DNA of 64,000 nt, from contig CM069457.1 in the NCBI GenBank assembly GCA_035610835.1, positions 20,764,658-20,828,657 on the forward strand. Direction: 5' to 3'. The notes under the pieces were generated by a model. That model was not told where the DNA came from. It saw only the letters and a list, made by a program, of their open reading frames with translations, and did no database searches. The DNA comes from Ophiura sarsii (taxonomy: Eukaryota; Echinodermata; Ophiuroidea; Amphilepidida; Ophiuridae). Shown piece by piece: positions 46,248-56,234 of this stretch. Each line of letters begins with the position of its first letter. Position 1 is the stretch's first letter. Made by a program: the position numbers and the translations under genes.

Positions 46248-46332
46248 AAAGAGGAAAGAAAAGGGAAAAGGAGAAAGAAAGGAAAGGGAGGAAGAGAAGG
46301 GGAGGAAGATAAAAGGGAAAAGGAAAGAGAAA
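46248..46332 (+). repeat. 85-bp polypurine tract
   Basis: All A or G except one T at 46310, mainly GGAAAG, GGGAGGAAG and GGGAAAAGG words. Such tracts can form triplex DNA under torsional stress. The 82-codon frame that crosses it is Lys/Glu-rich because of this composition only. Confidence 0.85.
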
Positions 46333-46806
46333 CCCGCGGCTATTATAGTTTTACCCCATTCAAAACAGAGTTGTCAGAAACCTTTCCCAATTTTCAAAGT
46401 CTATCTCAAGGACTACTGAACCAATACTAGGCATGTTTGTAGTTATTTAAATGCATATCCCATGGTGATTCCAAATATGGTAATTAAATTAAACAATTTT
46501 GACAATTTTTGAAACATTTTGTAAAATGTTCGAATATCGTCTGCAGACGCCTGCCGCGTGCAAAGTGTTTTAACACTGTCCATGCGGCAGGCGTCTGCAG
46601 ATGACATTCCAAAATGTTTCATAAATGTCAACATTATTGAAGTTCATTACCAAATTTGGAATCACCATGAGAAATGCATTGCAATAAGTACAAACGTGCT
46701 TAGCATTAGTTCAGTTATCCTCGAGATAGACCTTGAAAGTTGGGAAAGGTTACTGAAAAATCTGTTTTGTAAATGGTAAAATTAATAGCCACGTAGAAAG
46801 TGTTAA
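46331..46806. mobile_element. head-to-head pair of CACTTTCC MITEs
   Basis: The forward copy (about 46570-46806) runs TTAACACTGTCCATGCGGCA to GCCACGTAGAAAGTGTTAA and matches the MITE at 37559-37810. The reverse copy (about 46331-46573) is its mirror image: TTTCCCAATTTTCAAAG, CATGGTGATTCCAAATATGG and GCAGACGCCTGCCGCGTGCA. The two meet at a TTTTAA, forming a ~475-bp palindrome centred near 46570 (GTCTGCAGACGCCTGCCGC against GCGGCAGGCGTCTGCAGA). Confidence 0.85.
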
Positions 46807-47595
46807 TATTGACCCTTAATTAGTCATTTTTGACTACTTTTTGACGGTCAACTAAGATAATACACCACATACATTGAAGTCATTTTTAACCCTGTGTGGA
46901 TAGTCAAATAATTTGACCCGATAATCGAAACACTTCGCCACGCAACTTTCGCTGAATACTTAATCCCCCTTCATTAGGGACGCTATTAGTTGGTCGTTGC
47001 GATAACTGACAGATGGATGTGTGAATGCCTCCTTTCACGCTACAGGGGCTAATCTTTATAATTCGCTATAAGTTTTGGACAATATTGATTACATGAATGG
47101 AAGCGAGTGGGGGACGCTCAATAAATGAATTACATAAATAATCACACAAAACAAAAAGAATTCAAAACTATTTTGCAACACTAATTCTGTTCTAGGTAGC
47201 CAAACTAGGCCATATTTAAAATTATAAACAAATGTGTCCTTTTGTCTTAATATTATGTACTACTTTACTTATTTATTTAAACTAATATCATGTGAAATAA
47301 ATACGCTTCGTAACATAATTTTTAAGTCTTATCCTTGCGTTTGAGACCAACAATTAAAATTTTAAAAAAGTGTCGATATTCATTCCATTTATATGCACAT
47401 ATCATGATGGCGATAATTTTATATGTGGCTATCAATCATTGCTTTTAACTCACATTTTTTTAACATGTTGTGAGATAGGCTTTATGCTTAACTGAGTTGT
47501 TTACACCAGAGTCCATGGTCTCAGGTTTAACGAATTCCGGTTATGGGGACGGAAATTCATGGGGACATTGTATGAATATTCTTGTGTTGTGATTA
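46807..47595. other. unassigned AT-rich DNA
   Basis: No supported feature. Confidence 0.35.
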
Positions 47596-47854
47596 AGTGG
47601 CCCAAATGGCCCCAGGTTTGGTCTGAGACGATCAGGGTTTGGTGGCACGATACCATCGGCGCACCAAAGACACGTACCATGATGACATTGCCGTCCGGCT
47701 AATTCGCCCCCAATCCGGCAGCAGCAGCACCCCACGCAAATTGCCTCTCCCGATCCCGCCTAACTAACTCCGAGTCCCCGACCGGGTCCCCGACGCCCAG
47801 CTATCCCCGGGATTAGCTGGCCTTGATCCCCGGCGGATCCCCGGGTACCCCCAT
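47596..47854. other. GC-rich unique flank of the 577-bp array
   Basis: This flank is GC-rich (CCGACCGGGTCCCCGACGCC, ATCCCCGGCGGATCCCCGGG) and continues the composition of the array's GC-rich core, but it is not repeated in later units. Both strands are partly open. The minus frame starting at GTG 47735 includes RIGGELAGRQCHHGTCLWCA, which I do not recognise. The junction CCCCATTTGGCAGC here versus GCATCCATTTGGCAGC in later units marks where amplification began. Confidence 0.35.
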
Positions 47855-50375
47855 TTGGCAGCGCATGACACCATTAACATTCCCGGCGTGCCGACGGCTG
47901 TGCACGGGTCGCTATCCCCAGGCTCACACCGCCATGGACAACCGAACAAACGCCCCGTGCAAGTGCCGCCTTGCTATTCACCCCGAGATGAGCCCAAGAA
48001 ACCACTCCCCCAATAGCTGCGCATTTGAGTTCCTCTCCCCGGAACCAACAAGTCAATATAACTATCCTCATTTTAATTTCTCTAATTTGAATGTGCTACT
48101 GCTAGTATTAATGTCAACCCGTATCTATAAAAATGATCCTATAGACCTATAGCCGCATTTTAAATTCAAGTGATGGAGGTTTTATGAATTTCAGCGAAAT
48201 TAAATTCTTATTTATATCGTTTGTAAGAAGGAATAGCAAAATAATATTCAATTATTTTGTTCCAAATTACCTTACACGAAGGGTTTCATTTATTAGCTTG
48301 GCATTTGTAAACATTTTTTGTTACTTGGTGTTTCAGCCCAATGTATGTTTGAAGTTGTTAACATTTGAAATGTAAATGAATAGGCCTTGAATATAATATT
48401 CTTGTATTTATATGCATCGCGAAGTCGCATCCATTTGGCAGCGCATGACACCATTAACATTCCCGGCGCGCCGACGGCTGTGCACGGGTCGCTATCCCCA
48501 GGCTCACACCGCCATGGACAACCGAACAAACGCCCCGTGCAAGTGCCGCCTTGCTATTCACCCCGAGATGAGCCCAAGAAACCACTCCCCCAATAGCTGC
48601 GCATTTGAGTTCCTCTCCCCGGAACCAACAAGTCAATATAACTATCATCATTTTAATTTCTCTAATTTGAATGTGCTACTGCTAGTATTAATGTCAACCC
48701 GTATCTATAAAAATGATCCTATAGACCTATAGCCGCATTTTAAATTCAAGTGATGGAGGTTTTATGAATTTCAGCGAAATTAAATTCTTATTTATATCGT
48801 TTGTAAGAAGGAATAGCAAAATAATATTCAATTATTTTGTTCCAAATTACCTTACACGAAGAGTTTCATTTATTAGCTTGGCATTTGTAAATCATTTTTT
48901 GTTACTTGGTGTTTCAGCCCAATGTATGTTTGAAGTTGTTAACATTTGAAATGTAATAGGCCTTGAATATAATATTCTTGTATTTATATGCATCGCGAAG
49001 TCGCATCCATTTGGCAGCGCATGACACCATTAACATTCCCGGCGCGCCGACGGCTGTGCACGGGTCGCTATCCCCAGGCTCACACCGCCATGGACAACCG
49101 AACAAACGCCCCGTGCAAGTGCCGCCTTGCTATTCACCCCGAGATGAGCCCAAGAAACCACTCCCCCAATAGCTGCGCATTTGAGTTCCTCTCCCCGGAA
49201 CCAACAAGTCAATATAACTATCATCATTTTAATTTCTCTAATTTGAATGTGCTACTGCTAGTATTAATGTCAACCCGTATCTATAAAAATGATCCTATAG
49301 ACCTATAGCCGCATTTTAAATTCAAGTGATGGAGGTTTTATGAATTTCAGCGAAATTAAATTCTTATTTATATCGTTTGTAAGAAGGAATAGCAAAATAA
49401 TATTCAATTATTTTGTTCCAAATTACCTTACACGAAGAGTTTCATTTATTAGCTTGGCATTTGTAAACATTTTTTGTTACTTGGTGTTTCAGCCCAATGT
49501 ATGTTTGAAGTTGTTAACATTTGAAATGTAATAGGCCTTGAATATAATATTCTTGTATTTATATGCATCGCGAAGTCGCATCCATTTGGCAGCGCATGAC
49601 ACCATTAACATTCCCGGCGCGCCGACGGCTGTGCACGGGTCGCTATCCCCAGGCTCACACCGCCATGGACAACCGAACAAACGCCCCGTGCAAGTGCCGC
49701 CTTGCTATTCACCCCGAGATGAGCCCAAGAAACCACTCCCCCAATAGCTGCGCATTTGAGTTCCTCTCCCCGGAACCAACAAGTCAATATAACTATCCTC
49801 ATTTTAATTTCTCTAATTTGAATGTGCTACTGCTAGTATTAATGTCAACCCGTATCTATAAAAATGATCCTATAGACCTATAGCCGCATTTTAAATTCAA
49901 GTGATGGAGGTTTTATGAATTTCAGCGAAATTAAATTCTTATTTATATCGTTTGTAAGAAGGAATAGCAAAATAATATTCAATTATTTTGTTCCAAATTA
50001 CCTTACACGAAGGGTTTCATTTATTAGCTTGGCATTTGTAAACATTTTTTGTTACTTGGTGTTTCAGCCCAATGTATGTTTGAAGTTGTTAACATTTGAA
50101 ATGTAAATGAATAGGCCTTGAATATAATATTCTTGTATTTATATGCATCGCGAAGTCGCATCCATTTGGCAGCGCATGACACCATTAACATTCCCGGCGC
50201 GCCGACGGCTGTGCACGGGTCGCTATCCCCAGGCTCACACCGCCATGGACAACCGAACAAACGCCCCGTGCAAGTGCCGCCTTGCTATTCACCCCGAGAT
50301 GAGCCCAAGAAACCACTCCCCAATAGCTGCGCATTTGAGTTCCTCTCCCCGGAACCAACAAATCAATATTTCAAT
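47855..50375 (+). repeat. tandem array of ~577-bp units, 4.4 copies
   Basis: Units start (TTGGCAGCGCATGACACC) at about 47855, 48435, 49011, 49586 and 50166, giving spacings of 580, 576, 575 and 580. Each has a ~210-bp GC-rich core (CGACGGCTGTGCACGGGTCG, TATCCCCAGGCTCACACCGC, AACGCCCCGTGCAAGTGCCG) and a ~365-bp AT-rich remainder. Units 1 and 4 share CTATCCTCATTTT, CGAAGGGTTTC and TGTAAATGAATAGG. Units 2 and 3 share CTATCATCATTTT, CGAAGAGTTTC and TGTAATAGG. Units are almost identical. Repeated frames of 63-106 codons occur on both strands in every unit, which argues for repetition and not selection as their cause. Confidence 0.95.
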
Positions 50376-50505
50376 TGGGATAAAACCGTAACGGGATGAA
50401 ACCGTAACGGGGATGAAACGGCTTCGGGATGAACCGGTATTGAGATGAAACGGTAGCCGAAATTATTGGGATGAAACCGTTTTGGGATGAAACGACGTGT
50501 TTCCG
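50376..50505 (+). repeat. GGGATGAAACGG iterations
   Basis: Six or more GGGATGAAAC(C/G)G words, such as GGGATGAAACCGTAACGGG and GGGATGAAACGACG, lie in about 110 bp. They are complementary to the block at 43920-44035 and 44937-44998. They begin inside the truncated fifth unit of the 577-bp array. Confidence 0.85.
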
Positions 50506-50516
50506 GTGTAATACTA

Positions 50517-50838
50517 GCATGTATTACAATGGTATAACTAAAACCGCGGCGACAAGTTTTTTCTGTTTGTTATGTAAACATAACATAATTATGTAAATGT
50601 CCACGCTCTTTCCATGTACTAATGAGTAATGGGCCCAGCGTGATTCAGTGAAAAGGCATCCAATTGTTACGTAAACATCAAACAATTGATTATCTATACA
50701 GCAAAGATTCGCCCTCATACATCAAGTAGGCCTATGGTGACGTAGCAAGTATTACAATGGTATAACTAAAACCGCGACAAGTCGGGGGACTCAGTTTGTT
50801 ATGTAAACATCAAACAAAAATAGCAACGCTCATACATC
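50517..50838 (+). repeat. ~230-bp direct duplication
   Basis: TATTACAATGGTATAACTAAAACCGCG at about 50522 recurs at about 50748. Both copies continue with GACAAGT, TTTGTTATGTAAACAT and, further on, CATCAAACAA and GCTCATACATC-type words. Copy 2 is shortened. No coding content. Confidence 0.7.
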
Positions 50839-50849
50839 CCCGGGAAAAA

Positions 50850-51057
50850 GGGGGGGGGGGGTACTCAGATTTGGTTTGGTCGGGGGTGTGCCGCTGGAGA
50901 ATCAAATCCCCTACCCATTTCTAAGGGTGATTTTGGATAGACCCATGTCTAAGGATTTTCAGTTGAAAAGCCTACCCATGGCTAAGGATGTCTCATGAAA
51001 AACGACCCACTGGAGCGGCACCTCCCCGTATGCCTTACATACGTGAGTACCACCCCC
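50850..51057. mobile_element. ~208-bp MITE with GGGGGTACTCAG ends
   Basis: The left end GGGGGGGTACTCAGATTTGG and the right end GTGAGTACCACCCCC are inverted. Inside lie GGTGTGCCGCTGGAG and its partner CACTGGAGCGGCACCTCC, and the family words CTACCCATTTCTAAGG and CTACCCATGGCTAAGG. From memory, this word set recurs in many invertebrate genomes. No coding capacity. Confidence 0.75.
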
Positions 51058-51749
51058 GAGCATGCATCGTTGTATTTTACTAAGAAAAATATGCTTCTCA
51101 AGGCAAAAAAATAGTTTTACTCCTATGAGGCAGATTAACCCCAACTTTGAACTCGTCCAAGTTATTTGCGATTTGTACATGCTCACAAAATCCGGAATCC
51201 ATTGATGGATTAATAAAGACGAAATCGCAAACACAATTTTTTTCTGAGGCAATCTCTAGGGGTGGTACATAGCCTAGCGGTGAACAAAATTCAACAAACT
51301 CAATTGCGCGTAGTGGCGTTTGGGATGGGGGGATTCATATAGTTTTAGCTTCATGCTCTATTACGCTTGAACTCTTTCCGCCCACACACATGAGTAGTAA
51401 ACCACGACAAAACAAAATTACGCCCCTTGATTGGAAAAACGGTGATCCACGCTTGCGATCAGCGACGGAGCGCATGGAGTATATAAAACATTATGGTGAT
51501 ATACGGGGGGTACAATAACTAGAATCGCCGCCATTTTCTTTGATGTGACGATGTCGGAATAGAAAATAAATATCCCTATCGCGGGAACATTATCCCTCAT
51601 AATTCTCCAAATAACCAGTCACTCGAACTCAGCCGAGATAAATACTGTACCAATATCGTGTCCACAAATCTTACTAATTCAAGCTGTATTTTTCGAGATA
51701 TTTCGCACACAAACTTCGATTTGAAAATCTTAGGATGCCGGTACCCGTC
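51058..51749. other. unassigned DNA
   Basis: The 97-codon minus frame at 50959-51252 crosses the MITE end and is unsupported. Nothing else is seen. Confidence 0.35.
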
Positions 51750-51935
51750 CTCCAACAATTAAGCTGCCTTATGCAAAAACACACAACAGTGTTCCAATGC
51801 ATATTATTCTCATCACACGCAAGCACATAGCAGCTACGTCTAGTGCACCATTCAAAGAGAGACAAATATCGAACCATTTGCGCATTATCTGAAATCAAAA
51901 GGCTTTGAAATCGTCACCTGTGATTTCGGCCTATG
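51750..51935 (-). repeat. left copy of a ~190-bp inverted duplication
   Basis: Read on the minus strand, it contains CACAGGTGACGATTTCAAAG, ATGCGCAAATGGTTCGAT, TGTCTCTCTTTGAATGGT, AATAATATGCATTGGAACA and CAGCTTAATTGT, matching 53135-53322 on plus. The shared frame MRKWFD.CL.LNG.L is conserved between copies, but indels break it afterwards. It may be a repeat or an old exon duplication. Confidence 0.75.
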
Positions 51936-52200
51936 AATAGAATCACAAAGCTGAAAAAGATCGAAAGTGCTGTGTAATACCATCTAAATTACTTATACGT
52001 TTAATATAAGGTGCCAAGCATATTTGATAAAATTACCACGAATTATGAAAGAGAAAACATTAAAAAAATGGACTTGAAAATGTTCTCCAGTACAGTAAAA
52101 GTGAAACCAACCTTGGTTTTTTTAATTTTTTAAATACGATACTAAGTAGTAGAAAGAATAAGGGTAACAAAATTATAAATATCTATACGGAAAGTTTGCA
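51936..52200. other. unassigned DNA
   Basis: No supported feature. Confidence 0.35.
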
Positions 52201-52204
52201 GGCT

Positions 52205-52536
52205 CTGATTGGTCAATTCCCACCCACAAATTATATAGTGCATGATCATATAGAATGGGTTCACTGTGTGAGACAGACTCTTAGTGACGCAGAGACCAAT
52301 TTGAATGTCGTAAATACTCAGACGATATTGTACTAGATCAGCTATTTTCGTATTATAGGGCGTACAATCTTAGTGCCCCTGTAACTGTAGTGCATCAGTT
52401 ATATCGCCAGGATTTTACTGCAAAGAGACACAAATCTGTTTACAATTGTCTTCATAATAGGCTTTGCCCAGGGACTGATTGCCGCACTTCCAGTATTGGT
52501 AAGTACCACGTTACTGCATTAGTTGATACAGGGTGA
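52205..52536 (+). other. possible exon with promoter-like upstream motifs
   Basis: One plus frame is open from 52288 (after TGA 52285-52287) to TGA 52534-52536. It reads YSDDIVLDQLFSYYRAYNLS, then APVTVVHQLYRQDFTAKRHK, then SVYNCLHNRLCPGTDCRTSS. The codons look protein-like, there is no ATG, and CAGTATTG|GTAAGT at 52498/52499 is a good splice-donor match. An AG acceptor (GACGCAG, 52292) lies at the start. Upstream, GATTGGTCAAT (CCAAT-type, about 52207) and TTATATAG (about 52231) could be a promoter. I do not recognise the family. A TACAGGGTGAATC transposon end begins at about 52527. This is a lead, not a firm gene. Confidence 0.35.
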
Positions 52537-52887
52537 ATCAAAAACGTTGAGCACGGATTGAAAACGGCCCTTTGCCTTGACGCGTGCATTGAATAATAAA
52601 GTGTTTTAGTTTTTTTTATGAAGCATATTTAAAGTTCAACTTTAGAAACAATGAAAGTAATCGACTAAAAGATACACAATATGTACCACGTTTTGTAAGC
52701 TGACCCTTTCTTCTCCAATAGGATTTTATACACAGTTAAGACATAATGGCACGATGAAACGAAGTTAGTGTTATAGTACCTCCTACATTTGTATGTCATG
52801 GTTAAAATGTGTATAAAGTCCAACACTTTCGATCATTTCCAGCTTTATGATCGTGACAGTGTAATAATCATGATAATAAATAGGCTA
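52527..52887. other. possible ACAGGGTGAATC element
   Basis: TACAGGGTGAATCAAAAACG at 52527 has the form of the ACAGGGTG transposon ends seen elsewhere in the window. No inverted right end was located. The following bases hold no supported gene. Confidence 0.3.
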
Positions 52888-52985
52888 CAGCGCCATGGGC
52901 ACCCCTTGCGGCGGATACCGGCGCTTTATAGGTGTCCATTATTATTACTAGTAGTACTAGTAGTACTAGTAGTAGTAGTAGTATA
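52888..52985 (+). repeat. L2-like 3' terminus and ATT/AGT microsatellite
   Basis: CAGCGCCATGGGCACCCC ... CCGGCGCTTTATAGGTGTCC can form the GCGCC/GGCGC hairpin typical of L2-type LINE 3' ends. A trinucleotide tail follows that starts ATTATTATT and becomes AGTAGTACTAGT repeats. No RT frame precedes it. It is probably a very short 5'-truncated LINE or a SINE that uses an L2 tail. Confidence 0.45.
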
Positions 52986-52999
52986 TGGTGTTGTTTAAG

Positions 53000-53134
53000 G
53001 AGAATCAGAACAATGCAATTTATTCCGTCAGTTGTTTAAATGACGTTAAGGCGATTCCGTCCATTGTTTAAACGACGTTAAAGGCGAATTTTTAAACAAA
53101 GGAAATTCCCCTTATTCCGCAACTAAAGTGTCAT
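53000..53134 (+). repeat. short TTGTTTAAACGACGTTAAGGCG duplication
   Basis: ATTCCGTCAGTTGTTTAAAT / GACGTTAAGGCGATTCCGTC recurs immediately as CCATTGTTTAAACGACGTTAAAGGCG. It is a local tandem duplication of about 40 bp. Confidence 0.6.
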
Positions 53135-53322
53135 ATGTCGAAATCACAGGTGACGATTTCAAAGGCTTTTGATTTCAAAATAATGCGTAAATGGTTTGAT
53201 CCTTGTCTCTTTTTGAATGGTACCCTAAAATATAGTTGCTATGTGAATGCTTCTGACAAGAATAATATGCATTGGAACAGTGTTATATATATTGGTTTGT
53301 TACACGCTTACATGAGCCAGCT
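53135..53322 (+). repeat. right copy of the ~190-bp inverted duplication
   Basis: Partner of 51750-51935, in the opposite orientation, with CACAGGTGACGATTTCAAAG, ATGCGTAAATGGTTTGAT, AATAATATGCATTGGAACA and CAGCTTAATTGT. The plus frame at 53135-53356 is open for 73 codons (KAFDFKIMRKWFDPCLFLNG). The two copies bracket the candidate exon and the L2-like tail. Confidence 0.75.
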
Positions 53323-53918
53323 TAATTGTATTCAACTCACAGTAGCCTACTATTGAATACTTGATGAGGATCAACCTGAGGTTGGAAAAAATGGGATCGT
53401 TCGATAACTGGCAAATAATACGCCAGAAGACAGAACATCTTATTTTTGCTCATCACCCCTGCCCATTCCAGCACCAAAGATCGCTCTTACATAATTCTAC
53501 TATTAATGGAGGAAAATGTGGCCACTATTTTTTTGGAACCTACCTGACCATAAAATGGTCAGGTTACTTTTAAAATAAGGCCTCCTAAGAGTAAGACTGA
53601 TTTTTCCTCTACTATAATATAGGCATGATAGGTGAATGTACCATATTAAAATATCGAAGGCATAAAATGCCAATAAAATGTTCTGAAAACTCTTGTTTCT
53701 TGTTCAATTGCACATTTGGGAAGGAAAATACGTGGCATGTTCACAAATATTTAAGTTCTGAGTCCATTGCTTCTTCTGGTAACGTTCTGTAATATAAATA
53801 AAATGAAACATCCTTGCAATTTGAAGTATAAAAATTAGTTCTCTTTGTTGATATTTTAGGTCTTTAACAAAGTCCTCCTTTTTCATTCAGTTTAGTCATG
53901 CTACAGGCAACAGTTATA
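53323..53918. other. unassigned DNA with one hairpin
   Basis: CCTGACCATAAAATGGTCAGG at about 53545-53565 is a perfect 9-bp stem. No supported gene. Confidence 0.35.
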
Positions 53919-54170
53919 TAAACTGCTCAAAAAAGTTCGGTCATTTGTTTTTAATCACCAATTTGTCTAATAGTTTGTAATATATTCATATTGTGCTCTA
54001 CATCAATTAAAAGCTTCCAACGACACCTATATAATTCGTAGCAATCGCCTGTATCAGTGCTTAGTCACCTGCTTGTGAATATGGTGAGGTCTCATTCAAA
54101 ATGTGCCAAATTCACCACTATTTCGTGCTCAAAAGAACAACTCTGTCATCTGTGCAATCAATCAAGTGTT

Positions 54171-54700
54171 AAGGGAAGACATCAAAACTCGACCGCCCGT
54201 TGACCGCCGGTTACGTTCGGTTCCGCCCGGTTCTTTCAGGTAAAATGTTTTACTGGTATATGAATATTTACGCATGCAACACTGAACAACCGCCGGGTTA
54301 CTTAATGCAGTAACCGGACCAATTTACACTATCAATCTGTTACTTGCGGTCATAATAGCTCTCTCTATAATTGTTCTATAAACAAAAAACCATTCATAGA
54401 ATTTCGGTATTGATTTTAAAAAGTTAATTGAGCGATAAACAGATTGAAAAAGCCAACCCCAGCGAAAATCAATAGCTGTATTGTACAGGTTTGTCAACTG
54501 AGACTTGAGAGCCCATTACTTCAAGATTGTATTGCTCACGCGTGTGACGAGGCACTATCAACCGGTCGTGTTCACCAAAGTGTAACTATTTGACCTCATT
54601 ATGTGTGTATATTATAACAGACGATACGTTTTGTGAGAACCGGGCGGAACCGGCCGTAACCGGCGGTTGCCTGGCGGTCGAGTTTTGACGTGATCCCTAA
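54171..54700. mobile_element. ~530-bp nested MITE, GAACCGGGCGGAACCGG family
   Basis: The left end AAGGGAAGACATCAAAACTC continues GACCGCCCGTTGACCGCCGG and GGTTCCGCCCGGTTC. The right end is the inverted GAACCGGGCGGAACCGG, GGCGGTTGCCTGGCGGTCGA and GTTTTGACGTGATCCCT. The arms are about 65 bp and GC-rich, while the interior is AT-rich. A solo piece of the same terminus lies at 3253-3306. Confidence 0.85.
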
Positions 54701-54709
54701 ATCGAGAGC

Positions 54710-56234
54710 TACAGTGTAAAAACGCTGTTTAAAACTTTTTTAACAACTGGTGTTGTTCAAGTATCCTGCTCAGACGATTGTTTAAATAAGAGAAACTTAT
54801 GTAAGCAGGGTACTTGAAGAACCCTCGTTGTTTAAAACAGTTAAACAACATTTTTGCTGTGTTGTAGAGAGATACCCGTTTGACTTCTTGCACATTCAGA
54901 TTGAGATCTCCCCCATATGGGGAGGTCTCAATCTGAATGCCAAAATCATCACTATTTTGTCCTCAAAAGTAAATAAAGCATCTCTCTACAACCATGACAA
55001 CACAGCAAAATGTTGTTGAACAGTTTTAAACAATTGGCGATGTTCAAGTGCCCTGCTTAAACAGATTATGTGTATTCCAACATTTGTTTAAGCAGGGTAG
55101 TTGAACATCACCAATTGTTTAAAGGTTTTAAGGGGGGGGGGGGGGGGGGTTGAGTCAGATTTGGCCTATGTTAGAAAACGATTTTACACAACTTTCCCGA
55201 ATAACAACCGATAAGTGTTGTATACCATATTGTAGCCCTGGATGTCTAGTTTTGAAAAACGCTTTCGGTTCCGCTCTGGTTGCCATGGTAACCGAGCAAG
55301 GGCTCTGATTGGCTGAACATGGGAACAGTCATAACTAAAAAACCAAATAACCCACTGGGATCATATTGGGGGGATAGATGCATTAGAACAATACGCACAA
55401 AATCATGTCTCCGGATTTTTTGATTGGTTGCCATGGTAACCAGGCCGCAGCCAATCATGGTATTTTACACCGTAGTTTAAAAACGAAAAGGAAATTTAAA
55501 AAAACTCTGCACGATTGTGTTGGTATTGCTCTTCTTAACATCTGTGCAAATTTTCGTTACAATCATACATTGCGTTTTTGAGTTATGACTGTTGCCGTTT
55601 TCCAGATACGCGCTTTCGCTGTTTTGAGATATAGGCCGTTGAAGTTTCGAAACACATGAGGGCGCTTTTGCATATCAGTCTAACATTTAATCAATTTTCT
55701 TTTGCTATTTTTAGTTGGAAATTGAATTATCATAACTTTGAATGAAAGAATCATAAAAATTGAGTGATGCGTTCTCTTTTAATTAATTATTTAGTTAATT
55801 GCCTTATATATAGCAGGGTAAAAAACAATGAAATACATAAGAAATTTGTCGTTACAAAATTTCTAACCCCATATTTGTTTTACATAAATCCTAAAACACA
55901 TTTTAGCCCAAAGTGAATGCAACATAATTGTTTTAAACTATTTATTTATAATTGTTTTAAAAATGCCTTATATATCACTGGGTGAGTGTTTTTGTGTATA
56001 AAAGTATAGAAAACGCCGTTTTTGACCAAATTTTGAACTATTCACGTAAGTACAATCGGTCATATCTAGAAAACTACATACCCGATTGCTATCAAACAAA
56101 AATCATCCGAAAGAAGAAATTCCACATATTCCGATTGCTGCATTATCTCTTTTTTGCCAGTGTGTACAATTTGACAAATGTTCCTGACTCAACCCCCCCC
56201 CCCCCCCCCCCCTTAAACAGTGTTTTACAGTGTA
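54710..56234. mobile_element. second nested element with TACAGTGTAAAA ends and poly(G)/poly(C) arms
   Basis: The left end TACAGTGTAAAAACGCTGTT pairs with the right end AACAGTGTTTTACAGTGTA. Further in, a run of about 19 G followed by TTGAGTCAG (about 55131-55158) pairs with CTGACTCAA and about 20 C (about 56187-56211). The left part has extra minihairpins: GTTCAAGTGCCCTGCTTAAA with TTTAAGCAGGGTAGTTGAAC, and a perfect palindrome around CTCCCCCATATGGGGAG (about 54910-54926). Confidence 0.7.
55270..55456. promoter_or_regulatory. two RFX X-box palindromes with CCAAT boxes in a foldback
   Basis: GTTGCCATGGTAAC occurs at 55279-55292 and 55427-55440. This palindrome matches the established RFX-family X-box consensus (GTYNCCNNGGNAAC-type). 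Each copy has a CCAAT/ATTGG box on its inner or outer side: GATTGGCTG at 55308 and CAGCCAATC at 55448. The two modules are inverted relative to each other, so they are the arms of a small foldback inside the 54710-56234 element. RFX plus NF-Y arrangements are known in metazoan promoters. Activity here is unknown. Confidence 0.5.

Larger units (their letters stand above)
43915..50505. mobile_element. composite segment bounded by inverted GGGATGAAACG iterations
   Basis: The left edge (43920-44035) carries repeated CGTTTCATCCC and CGTTTCGACCC words. The right edge (50383-50500) carries their complement, GGGATGAAACCGT and GGGATGAAACGG, six or more times. Between them lie a ~960-bp tandem duplication that includes the left motif, a purine tract, a head-to-head MITE pair and a ~577-bp tandem array that ends inside the right motif block. 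This may be one large non-autonomous element or two related termini by chance around amplified DNA. No transposase or helicase was recognised. Confidence 0.5.

Noticed and set aside
46248..46419. A lysine/glutamate-rich coding exon
   Set aside because: The composition is explained entirely by the polypurine tract.
47823..50399. Repeated 63-109 codon ORFs on both strands in the 577-bp array
   Set aside because: They recur because the DNA is tandemly repeated. They overlap on opposite strands, carry no known domain, and show no third-position bias between copies.
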